A stretch of DNA of 64,000 bases, from contig NZ_JARRIB010000004.1 of NCBI RefSeq assembly GCF_041647995.1, positions 62,001-126,000 on the forward strand, written 5' to 3'. Position 1 is the first letter of the stretch, and each line of letters begins with the position of its first letter. This document shows, one piece after another, positions 37,358 to 45,599 of the stretch. The stretch comes from Pyrococcus kukulkanii. GTDB lineage: Archaea > Methanobacteriota_B > Thermococci > Thermococcales > Thermococcaceae. The notes under the pieces were generated by a model. It had not been told where the DNA came from. It made no database searches and worked only from the letters and a program-made list of their open reading frames with translations. The position numbers and the translations under genes are program-made.

Positions 37358-38302
37358 TCAAACCCTAGACCTAAGCTTCCTCATATAGAACTTTACACCG
37401 TTGTACTCGAGCTCAATTAGCTTACCCTCTCTAATTAGCTTCTCAACTACATCCCAGGAAGCATTGGCCTTCCTAAGTAGTTCTCTAACTGCATCTTCTC
37501 TCATCGGGTGAACCGCTGTTATTGAAAGTATGTCCTCCTCAACGTTGCCCGTGAACGCGAAGGCGTTGCCTTCGTACCCTATTAGGTATTCAACGTTTTC
37601 GGGTCCAATGGCTTCGCTGAAGAGCTGGTATGCTAGGTGAATAACTTCCTCACTCGCCGGTTTGACCCATTTTTCTGCTGGGGGCCTCGTCGGGATTGCG
37701 ACGTAAGCTTTGTCGGGCTTTAGCTCTTTCAGGAACTCTGCGATTCTTTCAAGCTCATTACCGTAGTCTATGTTTATCAGCATCGTTTCCGTAACAACGA
37801 CTCCTGAGAATTCGTCCCTTAACGTGAGCATTCCCTCCAAAATTCTCTCCAAGCTTAGGGACTTGTGGGGTCTGTCAACTTTCCTCCACACTTCCGGGGT
37901 TACCGCGTCAAGCTTCAGTGAGATGAAGTCAAAGCTCATCAAGTCCTCCCTTACGTCCTCCCTCCAAACGAGGGATGAGTTAGTTAGAATGGCCAGCCTT
38001 ATTCCGAGGTCTTTGAGCATCTCAGCTTCTTTCCCCAGGTTAATGTCTAGGGTTGGTTCTCCATCAGGAACGAAGGTTATGTAATCTATCCTTTCCCCTT
38101 TTTCCAGGGCTTCATTTACCTTCCTTTCAACGTCCTCCACTATCTCCTTGGGATCGTAGAATTCCTGCCTCTCAACCTGCATCTTTATCGTCCTTCCGAT
38201 CTGGCAGTAAACGCAAGCATAACTGCAGACCTTGTCCGGAATGTTGTTCACTCCGAGGCTCTTCCCAAGCCTCCTTGATGGCACGGGACCAAAGGCTATC
38301 AT
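37358..38302 (-). CDS. Radical SAM protein (COG0731-like) with C-terminal winged helix
   Basis: 314 residues. CSYACVYCQIGRT is the [4Fe-4S]-SAM motif; DGEPTLDINLG and the LKLDAVTPEVWRKVDRPH segment complete the half-barrel seen in radical SAM proteins of the wybutosine/MoaA-like group. Residues from about 245 (ITAVHPMREDAVRELLRKA) form a winged-helix tail. Substrate unknown. Same operator as the MinD pair and the NifX-like gene, so a shared metal-cofactor role is plausible. ATG follows GGTGGT. Confidence 0.85.
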   Translation of the reverse strand: MIAFGPVPSRRLGKSLGVNNIPDKVCSYACVYCQIGRTIKMQVERQEFYDPKEIVEDVERKVNEALEKGERIDYITFVPDGEPTLDINLGKEAEMLKDLGIRLAILTNSSLVWREDVREDLMSFDFISLKLDAVTPEVWRKVDRPHKSLSLERILEGMLTLRDEFSGVVVTETMLINIDYGNELERIAEFLKELKPDKAYVAIPTRPPAEKWVKPASEEVIHLAYQLFSEAIGPENVEYLIGYEGNAFAFTGNVEEDILSITAVHPMREDAVRELLRKANASWDVVEKLIREGKLIELEYNGVKFYMRKLRSRV

Positions 38303-38315
38303 ACCACCACCAGAA

Positions 38316-38329
38316 TTAGGTTCGCCTAA
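38316..38329. promoter_or_regulatory. Palindromic operator TTAGG-n4-CCTAA between divergent genes
   Basis: TTAGG TTCG CCTAA lies 14 bases upstream of the radical SAM gene (minus) and about 105 bases upstream of the small frameshifted gene on the plus strand. Third copy of the palindrome in this window. Confidence 0.7.
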
Positions 38330-38434
38330 TCACGTATAAGCGTTTACTTCGTAAGTAGTTGTGTTTACATTTAACGATTTTATTAACCTAAATGTTTAAA
38401 TTTGAAAAGACTGGCATCACCCTTGGTGGTGAGG

Positions 38435-38589
38435 ATGGTAAAGCTGGACATTAGGGGAGAGGTTTTCAAAGACATAATAAGGACAGTGGAATTGGAAGGG
38501 AGGGAATTGGCTACTCAATAGTGGCCCTCACCACAATGAAAACGATAGTCAGGAACTATCGCGGCAAGGGCATCTGGAGCTATATGTGA
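38435..38589 (+). pseudogene. Small gene of about 52 codons with one frameshift
   Basis: ATG at 38435 after GGTGGTGAGG begins [20 protein letters not shown], then meets TAG at 38519. Shifting frame in the purine run near 38500 gives a coherent continuation [19 protein letters not shown] and ending IWSYM at 38589. A TATA-like TTTAAATT lies 35-40 bases before the ATG. Family unknown. It faces the radical SAM gene across the shared palindrome. A sequencing error would make it an intact small gene. Confidence 0.5.
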
Positions 38590-38681
38590 TTTCTTTTTTA
38601 ATTATATTCAATATCATTCATAACGTAAGAATACGACAAACATGCGCTAGAGCCTTAAGGAATTAGAAAAAGAAAGAGAGC

Positions 38682-40121
38682 CTACTCAAATCGTAAATAT
38701 GCAAAGGGAAATTTCGTGTAATGGTTGCAACCTGTCACCGAATACTTAAGACTCGTGTATTTAACTGTAGTTTTTGTATAATCCGCGGTATTCACAATCG
38801 TAAAGGCTCCAAATGCATTTTCATGCTCCTCGTTCGTTATGTAAACTCCACCAACGGCACTTAGACCTATTAGAAACGCTGGCCATGCCTCTGGTTGGAG
38901 GGCAATGGCCACCGCGAGCAGTGGAATGTATGAATTTGAGTAGGTATCATACTTGTCTAGGAAAATCTCCATGTAAGTGGATCTTCCACTTTGCTTCTTT
39001 CCATAGAGTGTTGTTAAAGTTTTCATCTCCGTGTTTTCTTCAACAAGTTTCCCAAAATTATCCGCTGGATATATACTTCTTGGTGGATCGATAAAGGAAA
39101 AAGTTCTGATGAGGTAAGCTTTTTTGTTAGTATCGTATCTTCTTTCTACATCTGAGATCGTTATAAGAACTCTCTCCTGGTCAGTGTCGAAACAGTACAT
39201 GTGCCTGAACTCGTCGACATAACACTTCTGGAGGACTTGGAGAGCTATGTATGGGTTCCCCTTGATGGCTATGAGTCCAATCTGGCCAGGTTTGACATTT
39301 TTAACTTCCCCATCGATGATAGACTTCATGAACTCGTTACCTTTTTCCAGCTCAATCCTAATCTCTCCATTTTCCAGACCCCTCTCGATGCTTAACTCAT
39401 TCCTGCTACTCAATCGAGCTCCCCTAATTATTGTCGTCGAGAAACCTATAGAAAGTCCCGAAGAGCTGGATGAACTTTTCTGAACTTCCACTTTGTACGC
39501 TCCAATAATGGTTGCCTGGCCTTTTCTGTTATCTAGTATTAAAACGGGAAGGTACATGCCATTCAAATTACTAAGGTACTCTTTCTTTGTAATCCAGCGG
39601 TAACCTGCAAAAAATCCCCTAGTTGGACCAATTGGTGGAATTCTCTTTAATTTTTCTACTGAAAAAGCACGAAGGTTATTCTGTGAGAACTTGAGGGTGA
39701 ACCTCTGAATACCCTTAACTGAGTTCTCAGTAAGCCTTGTGCTGAACGTTCCAACTTCGTACGTTTTCCCAGTTTCAGGCTCAACGAGCCATACATCAAT
39801 GAGAACGGCTGGATTTACATCATTCCAAGAACGTTTAATCTCGGAGAACTTTGAACTGGGGATTAGTATTTTACCTGAGGAACTTCCTAAGTAAACGGTT
39901 CTGAAGCCTTTCCGCGTCATTACCTGAACTTGAACGTAGTACTCGTACTTATGAGCCAGTAAGCTGGCAATTGAACTTCTACCCATTATCTTATCTGGAT
40001 TTGGAAGCTCAATTAGCAAGCCCTTTTCTGGTCTGCTAAAGTATTGATAAGCTCCAGCTGTAGTACTTACTAATAGTATTACAACCACAGTTATTCCAAG
40101 CATTATTTTCAGCTTTTCCAT
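38682..40121 (-). CDS. Large extracytoplasmic protein anchored by an N-terminal helix
   Basis: 479 residues starting at an ATG after GGGGTGATC. Residues 6-25 (IMLGITVVVILLVSTTAGAY) are a signal anchor; the rest is beta-rich and polar, with a hydrophobic segment near 400-430 (SYIPLLAVAIALQPEAWPAFLIGLSAVGGVYI) that may be a second helix. Four cysteines (CYVDEFRHMYCF and two others) could form disulfides. No family recognised. Monocistronic, with a long AT-rich upstream region. Confidence 0.7.
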   Translation of the reverse strand: MEKLKIMLGITVVVILLVSTTAGAYQYFSRPEKGLLIELPNPDKIMGRSSIASLLAHKYEYYVQVQVMTRKGFRTVYLGSSSGKILIPSSKFSEIKRSWNDVNPAVLIDVWLVEPETGKTYEVGTFSTRLTENSVKGIQRFTLKFSQNNLRAFSVEKLKRIPPIGPTRGFFAGYRWITKKEYLSNLNGMYLPVLILDNRKGQATIIGAYKVEVQKSSSSSSGLSIGFSTTIIRGARLSSRNELSIERGLENGEIRIELEKGNEFMKSIIDGEVKNVKPGQIGLIAIKGNPYIALQVLQKCYVDEFRHMYCFDTDQERVLITISDVERRYDTNKKAYLIRTFSFIDPPRSIYPADNFGKLVEENTEMKTLTTLYGKKQSGRSTYMEIFLDKYDTYSNSYIPLLAVAIALQPEAWPAFLIGLSAVGGVYITNEEHENAFGAFTIVNTADYTKTTVKYTSLKYSVTGCNHYTKFPFAYLRFE

Positions 40122-40440
40122 TAGATCACCCCACTATACGTTATGCTACTAAATATTTTAAAATTTCTCTTTGTTTAAGTTAAAGATTAGGATAAAAATG
40201 TTCCCAATATTAACATGCATGTTGAACTATCAAATTAATTACAATAAAACATCCAAAGCTACGTGTAGAGTACAAAACTTTATTTATATCTAAATATCTT
40301 GATATGTTACGCCACTACAATATTTTGTCTATATTATTACTTAGATTTAATTAAAACAAATAATTTACAGTTATAATAATATTATTCAGCATAAGGATTA
40401 TATATAACCAAGCAAGTAGTAATAACTGCTCTGAGGGGTG
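40122..40440. other. AT-rich intergenic stretch with divergent promoters
   Basis: No gene is seen in these 320 bases. Base composition is strongly AT. A clear TATA box TTATATATAA at 40399-40408 points right, toward the transcript that begins near 40430; the left side must hold the promoter of the secreted protein gene. Confidence 0.5.
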
Positions 40441-40448
40441 GCATCGAT

Positions 40449-40655
40449 ATGCACTGGAGAAAGCTTAGTGGAGCCCTCCTATTGGGAGGGTTTCTCGTTG
40501 AAGTAGTTGCCATCAGGAACCCGGTTTCGGCAGGCTCCACTAAGAGTAGTTGCTGGACGCCATGGGATCACGATATAGATAAGAAGGCTGGGGCGCCTTT
40601 ACCCTTGTCTAGGCAGGAGCCCATGCGAAAGTTCTCGTCTGCAACGGGTACTTTG
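40449..40655 (+). CDS. Short hydrophobic-leader ORF overlapping an RNA hairpin, probably decayed
   Basis: ATG at 40449 follows GAGGGGTGG and a good TATA box. The first 30 residues (MHWRKLSGALLLGGFLVEVV) look like a membrane segment of a real protein; after residue 30 the sequence loses protein character and stops at 40658. It may be a truncated membrane protein or a chance frame in a structured transcript. The 15 bases GGTGGCATCGATATG at its start are identical to those at the NSS transporter start. Confidence 0.35.
40464..40544. repeat. Twelve-base perfect inverted repeat with nested hairpin
   Basis: CTTAGTGGAGCC (40464-40475) pairs exactly with GGCTCCACTAAG (40533-40544). Inside lies CCCTCC-TATTG-GGAGGG (40474-40490). 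Together they predict a stable stem in the transcript starting near 40430, directly after the start codon at 40449. It could be a structured RNA or the remains of an insertion-element end. Confidence 0.65.
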
Positions 40656-40855
40656 TAAGGATAATCCCACAGTCTAAACCCCTATCTCCAGATCTCATAG
40701 CTGAAGCACGAGGAGTGAGAGTTCTGAACAAGGTAACTTGGAAAGATGAGGTACATTAGCAAAAGGCTTATGCACACATTGACCACATTGACCCCGTCGC
40801 CGGGGGCTTCACCACTCTACCATTAACGGAAACCCAAGCCCTCTATACACAATAA
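40622..40855 (+). pseudogene. Decayed coding relics, including a tnpB-like tail
   Basis: One plus-strand frame reads HAKVLVCNGYFVRIIPQSK then SPDLIAEARGVRVLNKVTW before a TAG at 40757; in the same frame it continues KAYAHIDHIDPVAGG, GFTTLPLTETQALYTQ to TAA at 40853. The last part matches the relic at 34933 (GFIALPLTETRA). There is no start codon. The first part is from an unrecognised protein. From 40856 to 40932 nothing is seen. Confidence 0.4.
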
Positions 40856-40932
40856 AGCACGATAAAGCTAAAAATTTCTGCTCAAGGACTTTGAGTCTTT
40901 ATAGATCTCCCTAGGAACGTTGCCTTAGGAAT

Positions 40933-41070
40933 ATGACTGAAGTTCTGCTCTCTTGGGGTCTCACGCTGTCCCTGAAAGAGCTGGAAGGACTAACTCTCAA
41001 GGTTGATAATGGAAAGTTCGTTATCCCTGAAATAAATATCTGGGTTAAAGGCGATAGATATTGGAGGTGA
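40933..41070 (+). CDS. Small ORF of 45 residues before the DUF364 gene
   Basis: ATG at 40933 begins MTEVLLSWGLTLSLKELEGL and runs 45 coherent residues ending VKGDRYWR; its TGA overlaps the ribosome site of the next gene (GGAGGTGA). The upstream site (TTAGGAAT) is weak, so it may be the tail of a lost gene rather than a full one. Family unknown; translational coupling to the DUF364 gene is possible. Confidence 0.4.
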   Translation: MTEVLLSWGLTLSLKELEGLTLKVDNGKFVIPEINIWVKGDRYWR

Positions 41071-41074
41071 TTGG

Positions 41075-41812
41075 ATGTTGTTGGGCAAGATAAAGAAGAA
41101 GGCCCTTAAGCTTATTGATGACCTTGAGGTAGTGGACTTTTCCTTTGGCCTTCCCTATACATGGGTTCTCATTGAGGGCGAAAAGGGTAGAGCATTAGGT
41201 GTGGCCATGACTCTACCTGAGGAAGTTCAGAGGTACAGGAATTCAATAAAAGAAATTTCCCTTGAAGAGTTTATTGAGAAAGCAGACAGCATAAACGTAA
41301 TAGAGAGAACGCTTGGTCTTGCAGCGATAAATGCGGTCTCCCAGTACCACATAGACCTGAGCAACGCGGAGTGGGTCGATGTTCTTGAGCTCATTCCAGA
41401 GAATGTCGAGAAGATAGCGATAATTGGCAACATGCCTCCCCTCGTGAAAGAGCTGAAAGATAAGTACGAGATTTACGTCTTCGAGAGGAACGCGAAGCTC
41501 TGGGATAAGAATACCTACAGTGATGCCCTCGAGTATCACCTACTGCCAGAGATGGATGTAGTAATTGCAAGTGCCAGTTGTTTGGTTAATGCCACAATAG
41601 ATATGCTACTTGAAAGAGCCAAAAAGGCCAAGCTGTTTGTTTTAACTGGCCCGACGGGCCAACTGCTCCCAGAGTTTCTTAAGGGAACGGGAGTAACCCA
41701 CCTCGCAGCGATGAAGGTTGTCGATATAGAAAAGGCTCTCCTCGGTCTGAAGTTGGGGAGCTTCAAGGGATTTGAGGAGGGGAATAAAAAGTATGTGGTG
41801 GAAGTTCCCTAG
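41075..41812 (+). CDS. DUF4213/DUF364 protein (putative heavy-metal chelation domain)
   Basis: 245 residues. The N-terminal half has the DUF4213 fold (DFSFGLPYTWVLIEG), the C-terminal half the Rossmann-like DUF364 domain (KIAIIGNMPPLVKELK, YVFERNAKLWD, DVVIASASCLVNATIDMLL, LTGPTGQLLPEFL). Family members occur with metal transport and molybdenum/tungsten genes and are thought to bind metal. ATG follows GGAGGTGATT. The formate dehydrogenase block starts 1.2 kb downstream, but no operon link is visible. Confidence 0.8.
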   Translation: MLLGKIKKKALKLIDDLEVVDFSFGLPYTWVLIEGEKGRALGVAMTLPEEVQRYRNSIKEISLEEFIEKADSINVIERTLGLAAINAVSQYHIDLSNAEWVDVLELIPENVEKIAIIGNMPPLVKELKDKYEIYVFERNAKLWDKNTYSDALEYHLLPEMDVVIASASCLVNATIDMLLERAKKAKLFVLTGPTGQLLPEFLKGTGVTHLAAMKVVDIEKALLGLKLGSFKGFEEGNKKYVVEVP

Positions 41813-41821
41813 ACCAATTTT

Positions 41822-42200
41822 TTAAAGTAGCTCTTCAATGCGGTCCAGTTCAGGTAGATATGAACCACGGAAAGGCCCGAAGAATGCGAAGCCTAGATGG
41901 ACGTGCAAAGCATCCACTATCCTCACTAGGGACGCAGGCCTACCTAAAAGCAGAATAGTCCCGGTTATCCCTGTTATAAGGCATAGAAAAAATAAGACTA
42001 TTGAGACGAACATCCCCCAGTTTCATTTTATCCCTCCTCAACATTGTTCCATCTATCTTGATCTCCTCAGCCTTCTAGGCTCCATCCTCATAAGTTGCGA
42101 CGACCTCAACGTACCCTCCAACCTCCAGCATTCCAAGAACTTCCTCTATCCTACCTTTGAAGGTCTTGTTGTGTTTTCCAAGTGGGTTTGGCTGGCTTCC
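41822..42200 (-). pseudogene. Membrane protein gene broken by a stop and a frameshift
   Basis: Read leftward: NPLGKHNKTFKGRIEEVLG, then GGYVEVVATYEDGA, an in-frame TAG at 42075-42077, KAEEIKIDGTMLRRDKMKLG, a one-base slip in the GGGGG run near 42013-42017, then a helix FVSIVLFFLCLITGITGTIL and the segment VDALHVHLGFAFFGPF to TAA at 41822. The parts fit one protein with a soluble N-terminus and a DUF4405-like membrane tail. The tail alone could be made from an ATG at 42013 (63 residues). Confidence 0.5.
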
Positions 42201-42221
42201 TCAAGCTCACTTGAAGTATCA

Positions 42222-42305
42222 TTGCCCGAAGAAGTGCTAAAGATGATCAAGAAGGAGGCCAAAAGGGGGAGGAGAGTGCTAATTCCAGTAATAAAGAGGG
42301 TCTAG
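42222..42305 (+). pseudogene. Fragment of a basic helical protein
   Basis: A plus-strand frame ends LPEEVLKMIKKEAKRGRRV, LIPVIKRV before TAG at 42303. It resembles the C-terminus of some DNA- or RNA-binding protein but has no credible beginning; the frame upstream overlaps the antisense pseudogene. Reported as a relic only. Confidence 0.25.
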
Positions 42306-42344
42306 ATATAATTTTATTAAATACCTTTTCCATATTTGTAGCTG

Positions 42345-42932
42345 GTGGTTAAGTTGGATACCCGGGAAAAACTCCTGCACTCAGCTAAAAAACTCTTCGC
42401 AAGGAAGGGGTTTGACAGGGTAACGGTGGATGAGATAGTTAGAGATGCGGGAGTAGCAAAGGGAACCTTTTATCTCTACTTCAAGAGAAAGGAGGACATA
42501 ATAAGGGAAGTTGCGATTATGGCAATGCCCTTTCAGGCTTTGAGCGACGTTTTTAAGCCCGTCGATAGGGAGAACTTCAGAAGCCTTCGGGATTATTTGA
42601 TGTTTCTGGGGAGGAAGTTCTTCGAGCACTACTCCGATAGAGAGCTCGCGTGCATATTCTTCCACACGGTCTCGATAAAGAGCAGCATTAAATCACTAAA
42701 CGACCTCCATAGGGAGCTGTGTTCTAAGCTGATTAAGGAAGGAACAAGGAGAGTTTTGGAATTCGTGAACATCGAGGAGAAAAAGGCCGAGGTTCTCTTT
42801 AGGACTTTCCTCGGGAGTCTGCTTCACTACCTGTACTCGGAGGACTGTAGCCCAATAGACCATGAAGAGTATTTGAAGAACCTCGCTCAGATTTTAACAA
42901 ATTCAATTAACAATTCCAGTAGCAGTAAATGA
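42345..42932 (+). CDS. TetR-family transcription regulator
   Basis: 195 residues. The N-terminal helix-turn-helix is typical: TREKLLHSAKKLFARKGF, VTVDEIVRDAGVAKGTFYLYFKRKEDII. The C-terminal ligand-binding half holds a cysteine-containing helix (ELACIFFHTVSIKS). GTG at 42345 or TTG at 42354 could be the start. It lies 120 bases before the formate dehydrogenase operon in the same direction but with a separate TATA element between, so it is the obvious candidate regulator of that operon. TetR proteins are uncommon in Pyrococcus. Confidence 0.88.
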   Translation: MVKLDTREKLLHSAKKLFARKGFDRVTVDEIVRDAGVAKGTFYLYFKRKEDIIREVAIMAMPFQALSDVFKPVDRENFRSLRDYLMFLGRKFFEHYSDRELACIFFHTVSIKSSIKSLNDLHRELCSKLIKEGTRRVLEFVNIEEKKAEVLFRTFLGSLLHYLYSEDCSPIDHEEYLKNLAQILTNSINNSSSSK

Positions 42933-42985
42933 ATTGGATTAATCTTTGACGTTCTAATGTGTTCATCTCTGCATACGAATCCGAA

Positions 42986-43030
42986 AAATATTTAAAATTG
43001 CTCATCGAACATTGAATGACCAGTCAGTCA
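42986..43030 (+). promoter_or_regulatory. Promoter and TetR-like operator of the formate hydrogenlyase operon
   Basis: TATA-like AAATATTTAAAATT (42986-42999) is followed 17 bases later by TGAC-CA-GTCA (43017-43026) extended to TGACCAGTCAGTCA, which falls at the expected transcription start. TGAC/GTCA half-sites are common in TetR operators. The ATG of fdhA at 43051 has its own AGGGTGG site. Confidence 0.5.
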
Positions 43031-43050
43031 CAAAATTCAGGGTGGTAAGC

Positions 43051-45099
43051 ATGGAGGAACTCGTGCCAGTTGTATGTCCGTGGTGCTCCGTTGGTTGTAG
43101 GCTGTACATAGTTTCAGTAAACGGCCACCCCAGGAAGATCGAGTGGGATTACGATCACTCCAATACGCCAAACAAGGGTAAGCTATGCCCCAAGGGCGTT
43201 GCCTCCTATCAATTCACCGTAAGCCCAGACAGGCTCAAGAAACCCTTAATTAAGAGGAATGGAAAGTTCGAGGAGGTCTCCTGGGAAGAGGCCATAAGGT
43301 ACGTTGCCCAAAAGTTTAAGGAAATCCTCAAGGAGTATGGGCCCGAGGCCTTAGCCTTCCTGGGGAGCGAGAGATGTTCCCTTGAAGATAACTACGTCCT
43401 TCAAAAGCTTGCTAGGGCCTTAGGAACAAACAATGTAGAATTCGCCGGGAGGCTCTGCCAGTCTTCAAACTTCGTTGCTAGAACCAAGGTGTTTGGAAGC
43501 CCAGCTCAGACAAATCCCTTCGATGATATAGTAAAATCTAAGGTAATTCTAGTCTGGGGGTACAATCCAGCCGAAACTAACCCAGTTCTCTTCGGCCAGT
43601 ACTTCGAGAAGGCCCTTGACAACGGAGCGAAGATGATAGTTGTTGATCCAATAAAGACTAAGACGGCCAAGTTTGCCGATCTACATCTCCAACCTTACCC
43701 AGGAACCGATCTCGCAGTTGCCCTGGCTATGCTCAATTATATAATAAAGAACGAGCTCTACGACAAGAAGTTCGTTGAGGAAAGAACGGACAACTTCGAG
43801 GAGCTCGCAAAGTCCGTGGAGGAGTACACCCCAGAGTGGGCCGAGAAGGTTAGCGGAGTGCCGGCGGAGATGATAAAGAGGGCAGCGGAGCTCTTAGCTA
43901 CAGGAGGCAACGCGACGATAGTGCTCAACGAGGGAGTGAACCAGCACGCGAATGGAACGATGACTGCTTTGGCAATAGCTAACTTGATCGCTATAACTGG
44001 GAACATAGGGAAAGAGGGAGTATTCTCGGGAGTAATTCCTGGGGCCCACTGTGGGTTATGTGCCGCTGTTCCTGGAGTTAACTGCGCCCAGCTCCCTGGA
44101 TCTATTCCACTAAATGAGGAAAATGCGAAGAAGTTCAGCGAGCTCTGGGGATTTGAAGTTCCAAGAAAGCCTGGTCTCCACTATCAGGCAATATTCAAGG
44201 CCATGGCTGAGGGAAAGGTGAAGGGAATATTCATAATGGGCCAAAACCCGGCCAGATCTCTTGCAAATTCAAGCTTAATTGAGGAAGCTCTCGAGAAGGC
44301 TTTCGTCGTTGTAAGCGACATCTTTCCGACAGAAACAACGAAGTTTGCTGATGTAATACTCCCAGCGGCCAGCTGGTACGAGAAGACTGGAACCGTGATA
44401 ACCCAGAACAGGAGGGTGATGAGGAGCTTCAAGGCAGCTAAACCACCGGGAGAGGCAAAGCCCGATTGGGAAATACTGGTTATGTTGGCCAAGGAACTTG
44501 GCGTTGGGGAGTACTTCAATTACTCAAACGTCGACGACATCCTCAGAGAAATCAACAAGGTAATTCCAGCCCTCAAAGGGGCAACACCTGAAAGATTGAA
44601 CTCTAACTTAGAAGGCTGCTTCTATCCATGCCCAGATGAAGAGTCAGAAACTCCAAGACTGTTCTTGAAGGGCTTTCCAACTAAGACTGGGAGGGCCCAG
44701 CTTACGCCGGTCAAGTGGGTTCAGCCGGGAGAAGTTCCGGACGAGGAGTATCCGTTGTGGTTGACCAACTTCAGACTGGTAGGCCACTTCCACACGGGAA
44801 CCATGAGCATGAGGAGCAAGAGCCTAATTAAGAGATGGCCCGAGAGTTTTCTGATGATAAACCCAGAGGATGCCAAAGCGCTTGGAATAAGGGATGGGGA
44901 TAGGGTCAAGGTTGAGACAAGGAGGGGTTCTCTCGTTGTTAGGGCCGTAGTTACGGATAGGATAAGGAAGGGTGTTGTCGCGATGCCATGGCATTGGGGA
45001 GTTAACTTCCTCACGAAAGATGATGCGATAGATGAGTTCTCCAAGATGCCAGAGCTGAAGGCAGTGGCCTGCAGGGTCACCAAGGAGGTGGTAGAATGA
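43051..45099 (+). CDS. fdhA: Formate dehydrogenase alpha subunit (bis-MGD W/Mo enzyme)
   Basis: About 682 residues. [4Fe-4S] ligands Cys9, Cys12, Cys16 and Cys46 (VCPWCSVGCRLY, KLCPKG); pterin domains follow, and the C-terminal cofactor domain has FHTGTMSMRSKSL and GDRVKVETRRGSLV. The expected metal ligand is Cys136 in GRLCQSSN; in E. coli FdhF the equivalent Sec is followed by His, here by Gln. The ATG at 43051 (MEELVPVV) follows AGGGTGG; an extension to 43012 covers the operator. First gene of an operon with hydrogenase and antiporter genes, as in Thermococcus onnurineus fdh2-mfh2-mnh2. Confidence 0.85.
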   Translation: MEELVPVVCPWCSVGCRLYIVSVNGHPRKIEWDYDHSNTPNKGKLCPKGVASYQFTVSPDRLKKPLIKRNGKFEEVSWEEAIRYVAQKFKEILKEYGPEALAFLGSERCSLEDNYVLQKLARALGTNNVEFAGRLCQSSNFVARTKVFGSPAQTNPFDDIVKSKVILVWGYNPAETNPVLFGQYFEKALDNGAKMIVVDPIKTKTAKFADLHLQPYPGTDLAVALAMLNYIIKNELYDKKFVEERTDNFEELAKSVEEYTPEWAEKVSGVPAEMIKRAAELLATGGNATIVLNEGVNQHANGTMTALAIANLIAITGNIGKEGVFSGVIPGAHCGLCAAVPGVNCAQLPGSIPLNEENAKKFSELWGFEVPRKPGLHYQAIFKAMAEGKVKGIFIMGQNPARSLANSSLIEEALEKAFVVVSDIFPTETTKFADVILPAASWYEKTGTVITQNRRVMRSFKAAKPPGEAKPDWEILVMLAKELGVGEYFNYSNVDDILREINKVIPALKGATPERLNSNLEGCFYPCPDEESETPRLFLKGFPTKTGRAQLTPVKWVQPGEVPDEEYPLWLTNFRLVGHFHTGTMSMRSKSLIKRWPESFLMINPEDAKALGIRDGDRVKVETRRGSLVVRAVVTDRIRKGVVAMPWHWGVNFLTKDDAIDEFSKMPELKAVACRVTKEVVE

Positions 45100-45590
45100 G
45101 CAAGAAGATATTCATAGACTTCAAGCGTTGCATTGGCTGCAGGGCCTGTGAAGTGGCCTGCGAGATGGAGCACGGAGAAGCGAGGATAAGGGTCTTCGAG
45201 TTCCCCGACTTAACGGCGATACCCTTCAACTGCAGACACTGTGAAAAGGCCCCCTGTCTTGAAGTTTGTCCGACGGGTGCACTGTACAGGGATCAGGATG
45301 GAGCCGTAGCCTTCGACCCTCTCAAGTGCATTGGCTGTCTGATGTGTGCCGTTGCCTGTCCATTTGGTGTTCCGAAGATAGATGAGGTAAACAAGATCAT
45401 GGACAAATGTGATCTCTGCTCGGAGAGAAGAGCTGAAGGAAAGCTTCCTGCCTGCGTTTCTTCATGTCCAACAGAAGCATTGAAGTTCGGCGAGATAAAC
45501 GAGGTACTTTGGGACAGGGAGGGAAGCTTCGTTTCTCGCCTCAAAGAGGCGAGGGAGAGGGGAGAGAAGGAGCCGATATACCTGCTGTGA
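45096..45590 (+). CDS. Polyferredoxin-like electron transfer protein (HycB/FdhB type)
   Basis: 164 residues with four [4Fe-4S] cluster motifs: CIGCRACEVACEMEH, CRHCEKAPCLEVCPTGA, CIGCLMCAVACPFG and CDLCSERR...PACVSSCPTEA. It should carry electrons from FdhA to the hydrogenase ferredoxin subunit. It overlaps fdhA by four bases (ATGA), a tight coupling consistent with a 1:1 complex. Confidence 0.92.
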   Translation: MSKKIFIDFKRCIGCRACEVACEMEHGEARIRVFEFPDLTAIPFNCRHCEKAPCLEVCPTGALYRDQDGAVAFDPLKCIGCLMCAVACPFGVPKIDEVNKIMDKCDLCSERRAEGKLPACVSSCPTEALKFGEINEVLWDREGSFVSRLKEARERGEKEPIYLL

Positions 45591-45599
45591 GGTGGAAGC

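Noticed and set aside
41838-42305. Plus-strand 155-residue frame
   Set aside because: Most of it is antisense to the broken membrane protein gene; only its last 28 codons look protein-like and are listed as a relic.
42933-43050. SurR motif before fdhA
   Set aside because: GTTCTAATG and GAAC-like words occur but no GTTn3AAC match.
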